Numbered from the stretch's first letter, positions 1-10,080 are shown. The stretch is DNA of 64,000 nucleotides from Planctomycetota bacterium (GCA_029781135.1 JAKOXH010000042.1:169510-233509); one strand, 5' to 3'. Notes: generated by a model from the sequence alone, not told the origin. Numbers and translations: made by a program.

Positions 1-1
1 G

Positions 2-1450
2 TCGGACGGCGCCAACGAAGCCGGTAACTATGCAAAACCGGTTGGGCAGTATCTGCCGGTGAACGATCCGCTGACGTTCGATAACCCCGGCACGACGATG
101 AACGACCCCAATCGGTGGCAGCCGCTGCACTTTTTGGGCGGCCGCATCGATCAATTCGGTCGGCCGATCAACGAAGCCACGCAATCGAATCTGACGCCCT
201 TCTGGGGCAACGTAACGCCGTTCGCCATGACGGCGGCCGATCGCAGTGCCAATGGCGTGTATTTCGACCAGGGGCCGGCTCCGCAACTCGGCGGCGTGGG
301 CGATGCGGCTTTCAAGGATGGCGCCGTGGCAATGATCCGCTATTCGTCGCAACTCGACCCGAACGACGGCGTGATGATCGATATTTCGCCCGCCTCTCGC
401 GGCAAAAGCCCCTTCGGCACTTATACCCAAGTCGGCTACACCGTGAATCCGGCGACGGGTCAGCCGTACACTCCACAAATCGTAAAGCAGGCGGACTTTG
501 CCCGCGTCATGGCCGAGTTCTGGGCCGATGGGCCGCATTCCAACGCCCCGCCCGGTCACTGGAATGAATTGCGCAATTATGTGACGGACCGCATGGAAAC
601 TCTGGGGATCCCCAAGCGGATTGGCGGCACCGGCCCGGTAGTCAGCGACCTCGAATGGGATGTCAAAGGCATGTTTGCCCTGAACGGTGGTCTGCACGAT
701 GCCGCCATTGCGGCCTGGAACCACAAAGGCGTGTACGATACCTCGCGCCCCATTTCATTTATCCGGTACATGGGGCAACTCGGCCAGTCTTCCGATCCGA
801 GCGGACCATCGTACAACCCCAACGGTTTGCCACTCGTGCCGGGCTTGATCGAAGTCATTACGCCCGAAACGACTGCCCCCGGCCAGCGGCATGCGAACCT
901 CGCCGGCAATGAAGGTAAGATCGCCGTGCTATCGTGGAAAGGAGCGGTAAGCGGTGTTGCACCATTTGATGACCCCTCCGAGATTGGCGGCGTCGGTTGG
1001 ATCTTGGCTGAGAAGTGGATGCCCTATCAACTTAGCAGTTTCGTAACGCCGCCGTTTCCGGGTCTTGTCTCTGGGCATTCGACTTTTAGCCGCACCGCCG
1101 CTGAAATCCTTACGCAGTTGACCGGCTCGCCTTACTTTCCAGGTGGCATGGGTGAGTATTCGATCCCTATGGCAAGTGGCCTCAACTTCGAGTATGGACC
1201 AACGACACCAATCGACTTGCAGTGGGCAACGTACTTCGACGCCGCCGATCAGGCGGCCGTCTCGCGTATTTGGGGTGGCATCCATCCGCCGCAAGATGAT
1301 ATTCCCGGTCGAATGATCGGGCACGTGATTGGTCCCGAGGCCTGGAACCTGGCGCTGAGTTACTTTGCCGGGCAAGTTGTTCCGGAACCTGCCTGCCTTT
1401 CGTACGTTCTGCTCATGTTGATATTCCTCAGCCGGCGACGCATTCGATAA
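2..1450 (+). CDS. Vanadium-dependent haloperoxidase-like PAP2-fold protein with PEP-CTERM tail (5' end outside window)
   Basis: The reading frame is open from base 2 with no stop, and the residues before the first possible start (GTG at 59) read like normal protein, so the gene begins before the window; about 482 residues are visible. The core carries the PAP2/haloperoxidase phosphate- or vanadate-binding signature SGHSTFS (His near residue 359 counted from base 2) followed by the hydrophilic RIWGGIHPPQDD segment. Family members oxidise halides with peroxide or act as phosphatases; which applies here cannot be told. The C-terminus is a PEP-CTERM signal: VPEP, a hydrophobic stretch, then RRRIR, so an exosortase would process it at the envelope. 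The TAA is followed directly by the next gene. Confidence 0.8.
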   Translation, partial: SDGANEAGNYAKPVGQYLPVNDPLTFDNPGTTMNDPNRWQPLHFLGGRIDQFGRPINEATQSNLTPFWGNVTPFAMTAADRSANGVYFDQGPAPQLGGVGDAAFKDGAVAMIRYSSQLDPNDGVMIDISPASRGKSPFGTYTQVGYTVNPATGQPYTPQIVKQADFARVMAEFWADGPHSNAPPGHWNELRNYVTDRMETLGIPKRIGGTGPVVSDLEWDVKGMFALNGGLHDAAIAAWNHKGVYDTSRPISFIRYMGQLGQSSDPSGPSYNPNGLPLVPGLIEVITPETTAPGQRHANLAGNEGKIAVLSWKGAVSGVAPFDDPSEIGGVGWILAEKWMPYQLSSFVTPPFPGLVSGHSTFSRTAAEILTQLTGSPYFPGGMGEYSIPMASGLNFEYGPTTPIDLQWATYFDAADQAAVSRIWGGIHPPQDDIPGRMIGHVIGPEAWNLALSYFAGQVVPEPACLSYVLLMLIFLSRRRIR

Positions 1451-3421
1451 GTGCATCCTTTCAAACATCACCACACGAGAACTCCGCCACGCCGTTACCT
1501 GCTTAGCACGGGCTACCAGCGGAATCATGACCTTGCGTCCATCGCGTCGTTACTTGTGGCCGCTGCGCTCGTGTTGTGGGCCTCGCAAGTCGCGTTCGCC
1601 CTGCCGACGTTTACAAACGTCGCTCCGGCGCTCGGAATTAACCATGTGCAGTCAACGTCCGGGCTGACGGAAAATATGTCGGCCGGTGTGGCTGCCGCCG
1701 ACTTCGACGGCGATGGGTTGATCGACTTGTTCTTCACGCGCATCGACGGTGCCGATGTTCTATATCACAACACCGGGAACGGATTCGTCGATGTTTCGGC
1801 CGCATCCGGCTTTACGCAAGTTCTTCCCACGACTGGCGTGGCCGCTGGTGATATCGATAACGACGGCGACGAAGACTTATATGTAACCGCCACCGGCCAC
1901 AATCGATTTTACCTTTACATTAACGATGGCACCGGCCACTTTACGGAACAAGCTGCGACGCGCGGCGCCGATGTGCAGGCTAGTGGCACCGCCACTTGGA
2001 AGGGCATGGGCGTCGCCTTCGGCGACTACGATCGCGATGGCTACATTGATATTTTGACATCCGATCACAGCCGGCCAACCGGAAACAACGGCTCGCGGCT
2101 GTTGCACAACCTGGGCGCTGCGAATCCCGGTCATTTCGAGGATGTGACTCACGCGGCCGGAATCGATGTTTACCGGCCGCCGCTTCATGGGGGCGATTTT
2201 GTTTACCGCTTCCAGCCGCAATTTACCGATATCGACCATGACGGCAAAACCGACATCGTCTTTTCCGCCGATGACCACACCAGCCAGTTGTTTTGGAACA
2301 ATGGCGACGGCACGTTCACCGACGGCACGCAAGCGGCTGGCGTTGGCACCGATACGAGCGGCATGGGCAATACCATTGCCGATTACGACGGCGATGGCGA
2401 TCTCGATTGGTTCCTCACCGCGATCTATTCGGGTTATTCATTTACGGGCAATCGCTTCTATCGCAATAACGGCGATCGCACGTTTACCGATGTCACCACG
2501 GCAGCGGGTGTGCGCAACTCCGGTTCCGGCCAAGAACTTGCTTGGGGATGGGGAACCTCGTTTTTCGATTACGATAACGATGGTCGGCCAGATTTAATGA
2601 TGACCAACGGCTCCACAACGACCGGTTACACGGGTGACCACACGACGCTCCGACGAAACAATGGCGATGGTACATTCACCGACGTTTCGACCTCGGCGGG
2701 AATCCTGGATAACGGCCAAGGCCGCGGATTGATCCATGTCGACTTCGACAACGACGGCGACCTCGATGTGGTCATCGCCAAATATGGCTCCGCGCCGATT
2801 GTCTACCGCAACGAGGGCGGCAACGGCAATAATTGGCTGAATGTCAAGACTCGCGGCACGATCTCGAACCGCGATGGCCTGGGCGCGTGGATCACGCTTG
2901 TCGCCGATGCCGAGCATCCCGAGCAAAAGCAAATGGCCGAAATTCGCAGTGGCGAAAGTTATCTCTCGCAAAGCGAGTTGACGGCACACTTCGGCTTGGG
3001 CACGTTTACGGGTGCTGTAGATCTTGTTGAAATCGTATGGCCGTCTGGTTTGGTGCAGCGTTATGTTGACTTGCCGGTGAATAGCACGTTGATGGCCGTG
3101 GAGCGACTTCTGGGCGATTATGACGGCAACTCCATCGTCGATTCCCGCGACTACGTGATCTGGAGACATTTCCTTGGCGCGACCGGAAATGGATTGGCTG
3201 CCGATGCCGCTGGCCCCCACGGCGCGCCCGATGGCGTTGTCGACAATTGGGATTACCTTTATTGGCAGGCGAATTTTGGGTTGTCGTTCGGCGTCGCGAC
3301 CGGGAGCGTTGCCGCGGCAACGGTTCCCGAACCAACATCGCTCGGCTTGATATTCTTATTGAGCCTGGCCGTATTTGGCTGCCGTCCCCGCGACCGTCGT
3401 TCGGAGTGGCAAAGGAACTAG
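1451..3421 (+). CDS. Secreted FG-GAP/VCBS repeat protein with ASPIC/UnbV domain, dockerin-like repeats and PEP-CTERM tail
   Basis: The GTG start touches the stop of the haloperoxidase-like gene. The only ATG nearby (1527) is in another frame, so this start is the best available. A hydrophobic signal segment lies at residues 30-52. The body has many Asp-rich calcium loops of the form DFDGDGLIDLFF, DIDNDGDEDLYV and DYDGDGDLDWFL, typical of seven-bladed integrin-alpha/FG-GAP propellers. The ASPIC/UnbV (CRTAC1) region follows at about 470-550. From about residue 555 two dockerin-like loops appear (GDYDGNSIVDSRDY and a second near 595), then VPEP at about 626, a membrane stretch and an RDRRS tail. 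It is probably a surface-anchored structural or binding protein; no catalytic residues are evident. Confidence 0.85.
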   Translation: MHPFKHHHTRTPPRRYLLSTGYQRNHDLASIASLLVAAALVLWASQVAFALPTFTNVAPALGINHVQSTSGLTENMSAGVAAADFDGDGLIDLFFTRIDGADVLYHNTGNGFVDVSAASGFTQVLPTTGVAAGDIDNDGDEDLYVTATGHNRFYLYINDGTGHFTEQAATRGADVQASGTATWKGMGVAFGDYDRDGYIDILTSDHSRPTGNNGSRLLHNLGAANPGHFEDVTHAAGIDVYRPPLHGGDFVYRFQPQFTDIDHDGKTDIVFSADDHTSQLFWNNGDGTFTDGTQAAGVGTDTSGMGNTIADYDGDGDLDWFLTAIYSGYSFTGNRFYRNNGDRTFTDVTTAAGVRNSGSGQELAWGWGTSFFDYDNDGRPDLMMTNGSTTTGYTGDHTTLRRNNGDGTFTDVSTSAGILDNGQGRGLIHVDFDNDGDLDVVIAKYGSAPIVYRNEGGNGNNWLNVKTRGTISNRDGLGAWITLVADAEHPEQKQMAEIRSGESYLSQSELTAHFGLGTFTGAVDLVEIVWPSGLVQRYVDLPVNSTLMAVERLLGDYDGNSIVDSRDYVIWRHFLGATGNGLAADAAGPHGAPDGVVDNWDYLYWQANFGLSFGVATGSVAAATVPEPTSLGLIFLLSLAVFGCRPRDRRSEWQRN

Positions 3422-3424
3422 GTT

Positions 3425-3429
3425 GGAGG
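3425..3429 (+). promoter_or_regulatory. Ribosome binding site GGAGG deciding the GH30 start
   Basis: GGAGG lies 6 bases before the GTG at 3436 and a few bases after the previous stop. The frame itself is open further upstream (to 3247) inside the previous gene, so this site is what selects 3436 as the start. Confidence 0.7.
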
Positions 3430-3435
3430 CACAGT

Positions 3436-5667
3436 GTGAGCGGGTCATCTCTGCGTATTGCGTTGTTGGTTTTGGTCGGTGCCAGCGTCGGCGCGTTGCC
3501 CGCCCGCGCCGTCAACGTATGGATTACCTTCGGCGACAAAACTCAATTGCTCAAACAGCAAAGTGACGTGCTCTTCCAATCGGGTACAGGTTCGGGCGGC
3601 ACGTACATCGGCGTGGTTCCCACCACAACTTATCAGTCGATCGATGGCTTTGGCGCCGCGATGACCGATTCGTCCGCCTGGCTGCTGCAAAACAAAATGT
3701 CGGCGGCCCAGCGCGATAAGTTGATGCGTCAACTATTTTCGCCGACTTCGGGCATCGGGCTGGATTACCTCCGCGTGCCGGCGGGGGCTTCCGACTTTAC
3801 CGCGTCCGGGTTTTATAGCTACAACGACAATCCTCCGGGCGGCACCGATGAATTGCAGCAACAGTTTTCTATCGCTCACGATCAAGCGTACATTATCCCA
3901 CGGTTGCAGCAGGCACTTGCGCTCAACCCGCAACTGAAACTGATGGGTTCGCCTTGGAGCGCGCCAGGCTGGATGAAAACCAGTGGTTCCATGTTTGGAA
4001 CGCGCGCGTCGTTGGCGACCTCATTGGAAGCTTCCTACGCGCTCTATTTGAAAAAGTTCGTCCTGGCCTACGCCGCCGCGGGCCTGCCGATCGACACCCT
4101 CTCTCTGCAAAACGAACCGTTAAACCCGGAAAACGTCGGCGATTCTCGCGATTACCCCACGATGTATATGACGGCGGCCCAGCAGACGAACATCATCAAA
4201 AACAACCTGGGCCCAATGTTCGCCGCCGAAGGGATCACCACCAAAATCGTGGCCTACGATCACAATTGGGACCATCCCGAGTACCCGCTCGAAGTGCTCA
4301 ACGACCCGATCGCTCGCCAGTATGTTGCCGGCTCGGCGTTTCATGCGTACGGCGGAACAGTGAGCGCGCAGACGACTGTCCACAATGCGTATCCCGACAA
4401 GGGCATTTACTTTACCGAGATTAGCGGCGGCGGATGGGCCACCAACTTCTCGGATAATCTCGTGTGGTACATGGAGAATATCTTCATCGGCAACACGCGG
4501 AACTGGGGCAAGAACGCCTTGCTCTGGAATTTGGCGCTCGACCAAAATAATGGCCCCCACCAGGGCGGCTGCACGAATTGCCGCGGTGTCGTGACGATCA
4601 ACAACACGACGGGGGCCGTCACATTCAACGAGGAGTTTTACGCACTCGGTCAGTTCACGAAAGCCGTTCAACCGGGCGCCGTCCGCATCGACTCCACGTC
4701 GACGAGCCCACTCGAAAACGTCGCCTTTCGTAATCCCGACGGCTCGCGCGTGCTAGTCGTGCTAAATCCGAACTCCACCGCCTCCGATGCCCGAGTGTTT
4801 GAAGCGGGGCAGTATTTTACCTACTCCATTCCCGGCAAGTCGGTGGCCACTTTTCAGTGGGCCGCCAACCGCGCCGACTTCAACAACGGCGGCTTTGACG
4901 ACGGCGGCTTTCAGCAAAGTGGCGGCTCGCTCGATGCGTGGACACCGTTCGGCGACACGACCGGCAACGTCACCGCTGCCAGCGAGGCCGTACTGGCGGG
5001 CGACAAATCGCTAAAACTATTCGGCCGATTTACCGGCAGTTCCAACGTCTCCGGGGCGTATCAAGGAATCACCGTTGCCCCTGGCGACCACGTCTCCGCG
5101 AGTCTCAGCGCATACATTCGCGCGCTGGATAGCATCGCCGGCACAACCAACAGCGCGCAAATGAAAATCGAATATTACAACCAATACGGCGGCACGTTTG
5201 GCTCCGCCAACTTTTTGGGGGAAGATCAACTCCTGATTGCCGATGGTTCAACTCCCAATAACGTGTGGAATGCTCGATCGCTGAGCAGCATTGCCCCGGC
5301 GGGCGCCGTGGAAGCCCGTCTCGTGCTGCAGTTCCTGCAACCGAAAAATCAAGCGGGAGCCGTGCATATCGATAGCGTCAGTTTTGGGATCGTGCCACCG
5401 GTCGCTGGCGATTTCGACGGCAACGGCACGGTGGATGTTAACGACTACGCCGTTTGGAAGTCGAGTTTTGGTTCCACGAGTCAGCTCCAGGCCGATGCCA
5501 ACAACAATGGCGTCGTCGATACCGCCGACTACATCATTTGGCGGGCGAACCTCGGCGCGAGCCCGGCCGCTACCGCTGCAATGGCGGCTTTCGTGCCCGA
5601 ACCAAGCGCATTCCTCCTCGCCATGAGTGGCATTCTCAGCATGATCGGACGGGCCGCTCTTCAATAA
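3436..5667 (+). CDS. Glycoside hydrolase family 30 (glucosylceramidase-like) with dockerin-like repeats and PEP-CTERM tail
   Basis: 743 residues from a GTG start with a strong RBS; a signal peptide follows (SGSSLRIALLVLVGASVGAL...ARA). GH30 hallmarks are in order: the QSIDGFGAAMTDSSAWLL opening, DYLRVPAGASDF, SPWSAPGWMKTSG, the acid/base Glu in SLQNEP (Glu227) and the nucleophile in YFTEISGGG (Glu328). A beta-sandwich, carbohydrate-binding-like region lies at about 475-655, then two dockerin-like loops (GDFDGNGTVDVNDYAVW and ANNNGVVDTADYIIW), then VPEP at about 721 with a short hydrophobic tail. The family cleaves beta-glucosyl, beta-xylosyl or related links; the substrate cannot be assigned. 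It is the third PEP-CTERM gene in a head-to-tail row and probably shares their transcript. Confidence 0.9.
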   Translation: MSGSSLRIALLVLVGASVGALPARAVNVWITFGDKTQLLKQQSDVLFQSGTGSGGTYIGVVPTTTYQSIDGFGAAMTDSSAWLLQNKMSAAQRDKLMRQLFSPTSGIGLDYLRVPAGASDFTASGFYSYNDNPPGGTDELQQQFSIAHDQAYIIPRLQQALALNPQLKLMGSPWSAPGWMKTSGSMFGTRASLATSLEASYALYLKKFVLAYAAAGLPIDTLSLQNEPLNPENVGDSRDYPTMYMTAAQQTNIIKNNLGPMFAAEGITTKIVAYDHNWDHPEYPLEVLNDPIARQYVAGSAFHAYGGTVSAQTTVHNAYPDKGIYFTEISGGGWATNFSDNLVWYMENIFIGNTRNWGKNALLWNLALDQNNGPHQGGCTNCRGVVTINNTTGAVTFNEEFYALGQFTKAVQPGAVRIDSTSTSPLENVAFRNPDGSRVLVVLNPNSTASDARVFEAGQYFTYSIPGKSVATFQWAANRADFNNGGFDDGGFQQSGGSLDAWTPFGDTTGNVTAASEAVLAGDKSLKLFGRFTGSSNVSGAYQGITVAPGDHVSASLSAYIRALDSIAGTTNSAQMKIEYYNQYGGTFGSANFLGEDQLLIADGSTPNNVWNARSLSSIAPAGAVEARLVLQFLQPKNQAGAVHIDSVSFGIVPPVAGDFDGNGTVDVNDYAVWKSSFGSTSQLQADANNNGVVDTADYIIWRANLGASPAATAAMAAFVPEPSAFLLAMSGILSMIGRAALQ

Positions 5668-5711
5668 GCATGACTCGCAGTGCTTGCTGTCGAGTATGTA
5701 CCGCGGATACC

Positions 5712-8700
5712 CTACTCCACAATCAGTTCCCCGTTCATCGCCATCCAATGCCCAGGGAAGGAACAGAGGAACGGATAACGCCCCTTTTCTTTCGGTGCGT
5801 AGAAGAAGATTTTGAAGATCTGCTGTGGTGGCGTGATGTCGGTGTAGGCCAGCACATCATCCGTTTTCGGAACATACTGGTGCAGCACGGCCTCGGGATC
5901 GGCCACCAGTTTATTGGCCAGGTCGCCGACGCGCGAAAGAGCGCCCGGCTTCACGAGCACCCAATTGTGCGGCACGGAATCGGGGTTTTCCATCGTCAGG
6001 CAAATCGGTTCACCGGCCTTGGCCCGCAGCGTGCGGGTGGAATAGGAGAGGTTCTTCCCCGCCGAAATGTTGAGCTTTACCGCATTCTCAATCTTGGGAA
6101 GCCACGGGTTCGGCAGCATCTTACCCAGGAGCGTAAGATCGATCGACGTGGGGTGAGCGGCAATTATTTTCTGAGATGGCCGATAACCAGGAAACTGCGT
6201 AAACGGCTTGTCGAGCTTGTGGACCGTGACGATTAACTCCTGCGGCCGTCCCGTATCCACCTGCAGCACGAGGTGCAACTGGTTGACTGGCTGCAAATCG
6301 GGTAGCTCGACGAAAACCGTCGTCGGATCAATCGCGTGAATACCGGCGATGTCGAGCGTTTCGTGCCCGACAACGCCGGAATGGCTCGGCGCGTATTCTT
6401 GCGAGCCGTAGCCCATGCTGTAGCGATAATTCCACACCTGGGCGAACTGCTTACCGCTATCCGCGAGCTGAGCCGGGTCCACCGGCCGCGTGAAGCGGAG
6501 CAGCACGCCATTTTCGTGAATATGAAACGACCGCGGCAGTTGCACCGGATCGCCCGTATAGCGAACGCGCTGAAAACAACCATCGTCCGGCGTATAAGTT
6601 CCCCAGCCACTGAGTCCGGAAACATATAACTGGCCGTCTCGCGGATTGAACTTGCCGCGATGCACGCCGGCGCGAAAGTCGCCAACGAGCGGCACAACGG
6701 CCCCTTGTTGCTGGCCCTCCACTTCATCGCGCAGCACGAGAAAGTGGGTGCCGGCGCCGAAGGAGAGCAAAATGAGTTGACCGCGCATCGGCCCCCAGCG
6801 GTCGTCGGGCACGACAGCCTGGCCAGCGCTGTTGTTATCAAGACCACGCGGAAGGTAAGCGAGCGGCAAAGACGGCGGTTCGCCATTCAGCGGCCCGCCA
6901 TAGCCAAAATGGAGCGGCTTTGTTCCATTTTGCGGCGGCACGCGGCAAACCATCGACGCCGGCGTCCATTCGCCTTCGCTGCACGGGGCCGTGATCGAAC
7001 CATCGGGCAGTAATGTGACGCCATCGGGGTTGCGCAGGCCTGTGGCCAGCACGTCCACTCGTGCTCCATCTTTTGAAATGCGCAGCAGGCCCTGCTTGCC
7101 CGATGCCGTGTAGAATCGCCCTTCTTGGTCGCGGGTCAGGCCGCAAATGAAATCATGGCCGCCTGGTGATGTGACGTATTTGTTTGTGTAGCACTCGTAA
7201 AAATCGGCCTCGCCATCGTGGTTCAGGTCGTGCAGTCGAGTGATTTGATCGCGACCCAGCACATAGATTTGGCCATCGCTCACGACGAGTCCTAACGACT
7301 GGTGTAAACCCGAGGCAAACCGCCGCCAACTGACGTTTTCCAGCTTGTCGTCGATTCCGGTGACGCGCCACACATCTCCTTGCATCGTGCAGACCAGTGC
7401 GGAGCCATCGGGCAGGAAATCGTGATCGCCGACGAACACGAGCGCGTTCCACGGGTTTTCAAACGGCAGCTTGATCGTATCGACGGCGTACGGGCGGCCA
7501 GTGCCCAGCTCTCCGCCGGTCTTCAGCACTTGCGGCCATTGTGCCGGCCCGCCGCGCACCGCATCGCGCAGCGGATGCTCGTCGAGCGGTGCGATGACTC
7601 GTTCGAACTTGCCAGCGCGAACCCACGGTGCATCGAGCATCTCCACGTCGCCTACGCGATAGGCGAACACAACGCGCGAACCGTAGCGGTAGAACCCATG
7701 ATAGACGAACGCTTGTTGCGGCGGCTTTGCTTTCGGTTTCGGCAGCATTTCGCCGATGGGTGTGAGCCCATCCAAGAAGCCGTGCCGAATTTCCGAGAAT
7801 TTCACGAAACCGCCGCGCCATAGTGCGACGTACGACAACGTCTCGGGATCAAAGCACGTTGCCAGCTCACCCTGTTCACCAAGCCGCAGGCAGACGCCTT
7901 TGGGAACGGTGAGGTCGCCCGTGCGAAATACACCGGCCAGCACGGTTCCTAATTGGGTGTCGTTCCAGCGGTTGTCCTTCCAGGCATCTTCATTCTGATT
8001 GCCCCAGTGGCCGTACTTGCCGCCGTCCAATCCAGGGTAAGCGGGCAACAGGTGCGGCCGATTCAGTTGGTCGCGAAAAAACAACGCCTCCTTTAGGTAG
8101 AAATCGTAGACGCGGTCACGATTTACCCGATGCTGCCAGTACGGCCAATCTTCGGGATGCAGCGGCGCGCGATCGTACTTGAACTCCGCGACAACTTCTT
8201 CGGCACGAACCTCGTTCTCTAGCCCCGCGGTATTTCCTAACTCGGAGAGAAAGCGAATGAGGTCGCGGCGTTCGACCGATGACATGGCAGTTGCCATGCC
8301 CTCCGGCATCACCGTGCCTATTTCTTGTATGGCGTCGACGTCGACCTTTAGAATATTGAGCGTCGTTTCCTGCGTCGGGTCAAAAAGCTGGATGGATTCA
8401 TTCGTCTCCGCCCGTTTGTAGCCCTGCAAAGTTCTGCCGTCGGCAAGCACGACTTGCCAAGTCGAAAATTCGGGCGCGACCAGCCGTTTGGGCCACAGCA
8501 CTGCTTCGGCGATTTGATCCGCCTTCAGCCGCTTGCCGACGTCGGAAAGCACGGGGCCAATCGAACCACCCACGCTGCCCACGTGATGGCAATTCAAACA
8601 ACCGAAGCGTGCGGAAGTGAATACGGCTATGCCGTGACGCGCGTTGCCGTGGCTTGCTGCGTCGGCCACCAAATCCGCCGCCAGCTTCGGGTCGTACTCG

Positions 8701-9806
8701 AGTGGCGGCAGATTCGTTGTGCAGATGGGAGCAGCGAGTGTGGCGACAGGCACTCCCACGGACGCTGCTACCTCTCGTTTGCCAACGACTTCTTTCGGAA
8801 TTTCGTTCGCGGAAGTCTTGGGCGGCACGAATGTCCGCGGCTTCGGCCGCTCGCCTGCTGGCTGCCCATGGAGTTGCTTCACGAGCCACGCCAGCCCGTC
8901 GAGATTGTCCCGCAACCGCTCCTCGGCATCATCTTGCGTATGGCCAAGAATGCCGATTGGCCCGCTGTAACCGCTGTCGCGAATTGTTCGCAGCAGCGAT
9001 AGATCTAAATCGCCTTGGCCGAGTGGCATGATCTGCAGGCCGCGCTGCTCGCCGTCACGCGTCATGCCATTCAAATTGAGCGCATACAAATAGGGCAGCA
9101 TTTGCTTCAGCAATGCTGGAAACCGATCCAATTGGGTATGACCGTGGTGCAAGTTGTAAACGATCCCTACGTTGGGCAACTTGAGCTCCTGAATGATCGC
9201 AATCTGGTTCTCCGGCTCGCCGAACCAACCGCCGTGATTGTACAGGCCGACGCGACAGCCAATTTTAGCGGCCTCCTCGGCAATGGGCCGAATACGCGCT
9301 GCCTCGGCCTTTACCCGCTCGCGACGTTCCGCCTCGGTTTTCGTGGGCTCGCCACCGCCCATCACCCAAAGTTGCGTTTTGATGCCGTGCTTCTTCAAAA
9401 TCGCGAGGATGCCGCGCGCTTCGTCATTGAGTTGCTCCGGAAACCACCAGGCCGTGAGTTCGATGTGATGCCGGGCGAGTGCCGCAACTTCCGCCTCGAA
9501 CGTTGGCACATGTTCGGCCCGATAATCGTAGGCGAACTTCGTAAAGCCGAGGCGGGCGAGCATCGTGGCACGTTCCTCGGGCCCGCGTTTCTTGCTATCG
9601 AACGGCACGATGCACCATGCCACCAGATTCTCGCGGGCATAGATGTCGCTATTCTGTTTTTTGACCTCACTCTCCGACTCGGCACACACGCGCGCAGCCG
9701 TGCCCAGCGAAATGAGTATCGCCAATACATACGTCGAACAGATGGCGGTTTCGAACCCGCGGTGTGATTTCACGAAGCAAAACTCGAGCATTTTAGCAAG
9801 CCGCAC
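5712..9806 (-). CDS. Giant secreted fusion: TIM-barrel sugar isomerase/epimerase, cytochrome c (Pirellula/Verrucomicrobium type), propeller-like region, azurin-like copper domain
   Basis: 1364 residues. A signal segment lies at about 22-43. Residues 55-312 look like the xylose-isomerase-like TIM barrel (AYDYRAEH, ELTAWWFPEQL, GLYNHGGWFGEPEN, GPIGILGHTQDD). One class I heme motif, CLNCHH, is at 403-408, with a plausible Met ligand in VMPEGM near 490. A long region at about 540-1180 resembles the sorbosone-dehydrogenase/DUF6797-type propeller of planctomycete cytochromes (GHDFICGLTRDQEGRFYTAS, LRNPDGVTLLPDG). The end is a cupredoxin: PHNW supplies one His, and Cys1348, His1353 and Met1357 have exactly azurin spacing. 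The start is a GTG; an ATG at 9791 is an alternative. The likely role is periplasmic sugar oxidation passing electrons to heme and copper, which is inference. It converges on the GH30 gene, 44 bases away. Confidence 0.85.
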   Translation of the reverse strand: MRLAKMLEFCFVKSHRGFETAICSTYVLAILISLGTAARVCAESESEVKKQNSDIYARENLVAWCIVPFDSKKRGPEERATMLARLGFTKFAYDYRAEHVPTFEAEVAALARHHIELTAWWFPEQLNDEARGILAILKKHGIKTQLWVMGGGEPTKTEAERRERVKAEAARIRPIAEEAAKIGCRVGLYNHGGWFGEPENQIAIIQELKLPNVGIVYNLHHGHTQLDRFPALLKQMLPYLYALNLNGMTRDGEQRGLQIMPLGQGDLDLSLLRTIRDSGYSGPIGILGHTQDDAEERLRDNLDGLAWLVKQLHGQPAGERPKPRTFVPPKTSANEIPKEVVGKREVAASVGVPVATLAAPICTTNLPPLEYDPKLAADLVADAASHGNARHGIAVFTSARFGCLNCHHVGSVGGSIGPVLSDVGKRLKADQIAEAVLWPKRLVAPEFSTWQVVLADGRTLQGYKRAETNESIQLFDPTQETTLNILKVDVDAIQEIGTVMPEGMATAMSSVERRDLIRFLSELGNTAGLENEVRAEEVVAEFKYDRAPLHPEDWPYWQHRVNRDRVYDFYLKEALFFRDQLNRPHLLPAYPGLDGGKYGHWGNQNEDAWKDNRWNDTQLGTVLAGVFRTGDLTVPKGVCLRLGEQGELATCFDPETLSYVALWRGGFVKFSEIRHGFLDGLTPIGEMLPKPKAKPPQQAFVYHGFYRYGSRVVFAYRVGDVEMLDAPWVRAGKFERVIAPLDEHPLRDAVRGGPAQWPQVLKTGGELGTGRPYAVDTIKLPFENPWNALVFVGDHDFLPDGSALVCTMQGDVWRVTGIDDKLENVSWRRFASGLHQSLGLVVSDGQIYVLGRDQITRLHDLNHDGEADFYECYTNKYVTSPGGHDFICGLTRDQEGRFYTASGKQGLLRISKDGARVDVLATGLRNPDGVTLLPDGSITAPCSEGEWTPASMVCRVPPQNGTKPLHFGYGGPLNGEPPSLPLAYLPRGLDNNSAGQAVVPDDRWGPMRGQLILLSFGAGTHFLVLRDEVEGQQQGAVVPLVGDFRAGVHRGKFNPRDGQLYVSGLSGWGTYTPDDGCFQRVRYTGDPVQLPRSFHIHENGVLLRFTRPVDPAQLADSGKQFAQVWNYRYSMGYGSQEYAPSHSGVVGHETLDIAGIHAIDPTTVFVELPDLQPVNQLHLVLQVDTGRPQELIVTVHKLDKPFTQFPGYRPSQKIIAAHPTSIDLTLLGKMLPNPWLPKIENAVKLNISAGKNLSYSTRTLRAKAGEPICLTMENPDSVPHNWVLVKPGALSRVGDLANKLVADPEAVLHQYVPKTDDVLAYTDITPPQQIFKIFFYAPKEKGRYPFLCSFPGHWMAMNGELIVE

Positions 9807-9932
9807 GGAACGACCCCGGCAGAAAACTGGTGCATCTTCGGTGCAAGGTGAGAATTAGAACTTCCCGCCCTGCCTATTCTGACCCGATAACGAAGCAAAC
9901 GCAAATCAGGAATTGTGCGGTTCGCAGCGCCC

Positions 9933-9953
9933 TCAAGAACCAATGGTTCTTGA
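9933..9953. repeat. Short perfect palindrome
   Basis: Nine-base arms TCAAGAACC and GGTTCTTGA around a 3-base centre, between two divergent genes. It could be an operator or a REP-like hairpin. The rest of the gap 9807-10207 holds only this and the next repeat. Confidence 0.5.
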
Positions 9954-10006
9954 ATCACACGTGGCCATCAATCTTCGCTTATTGAGGTTCAGATTGCCAA
10001 GTACGG

Positions 10007-10080
10007 GTGCCACGGCTGGCTTGCCCAGCAGTGCAGCATTGGAGCCAGGGCGCCATTGCTGGACGAGCCAGCAGTGGCAC
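10007..10080. repeat. Palindromic repeat, GTGCCAC...GTGGCAC family
   Basis: A 74-base imperfect hairpin with ends GTGCCAC and GTGGCAC and long arms containing GGCTGGCTTG and CGAGCCAGC. A diverged half copy is at 35811-35837, so this is a dispersed family. It lies upstream of the gene at 10208. Confidence 0.65.
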
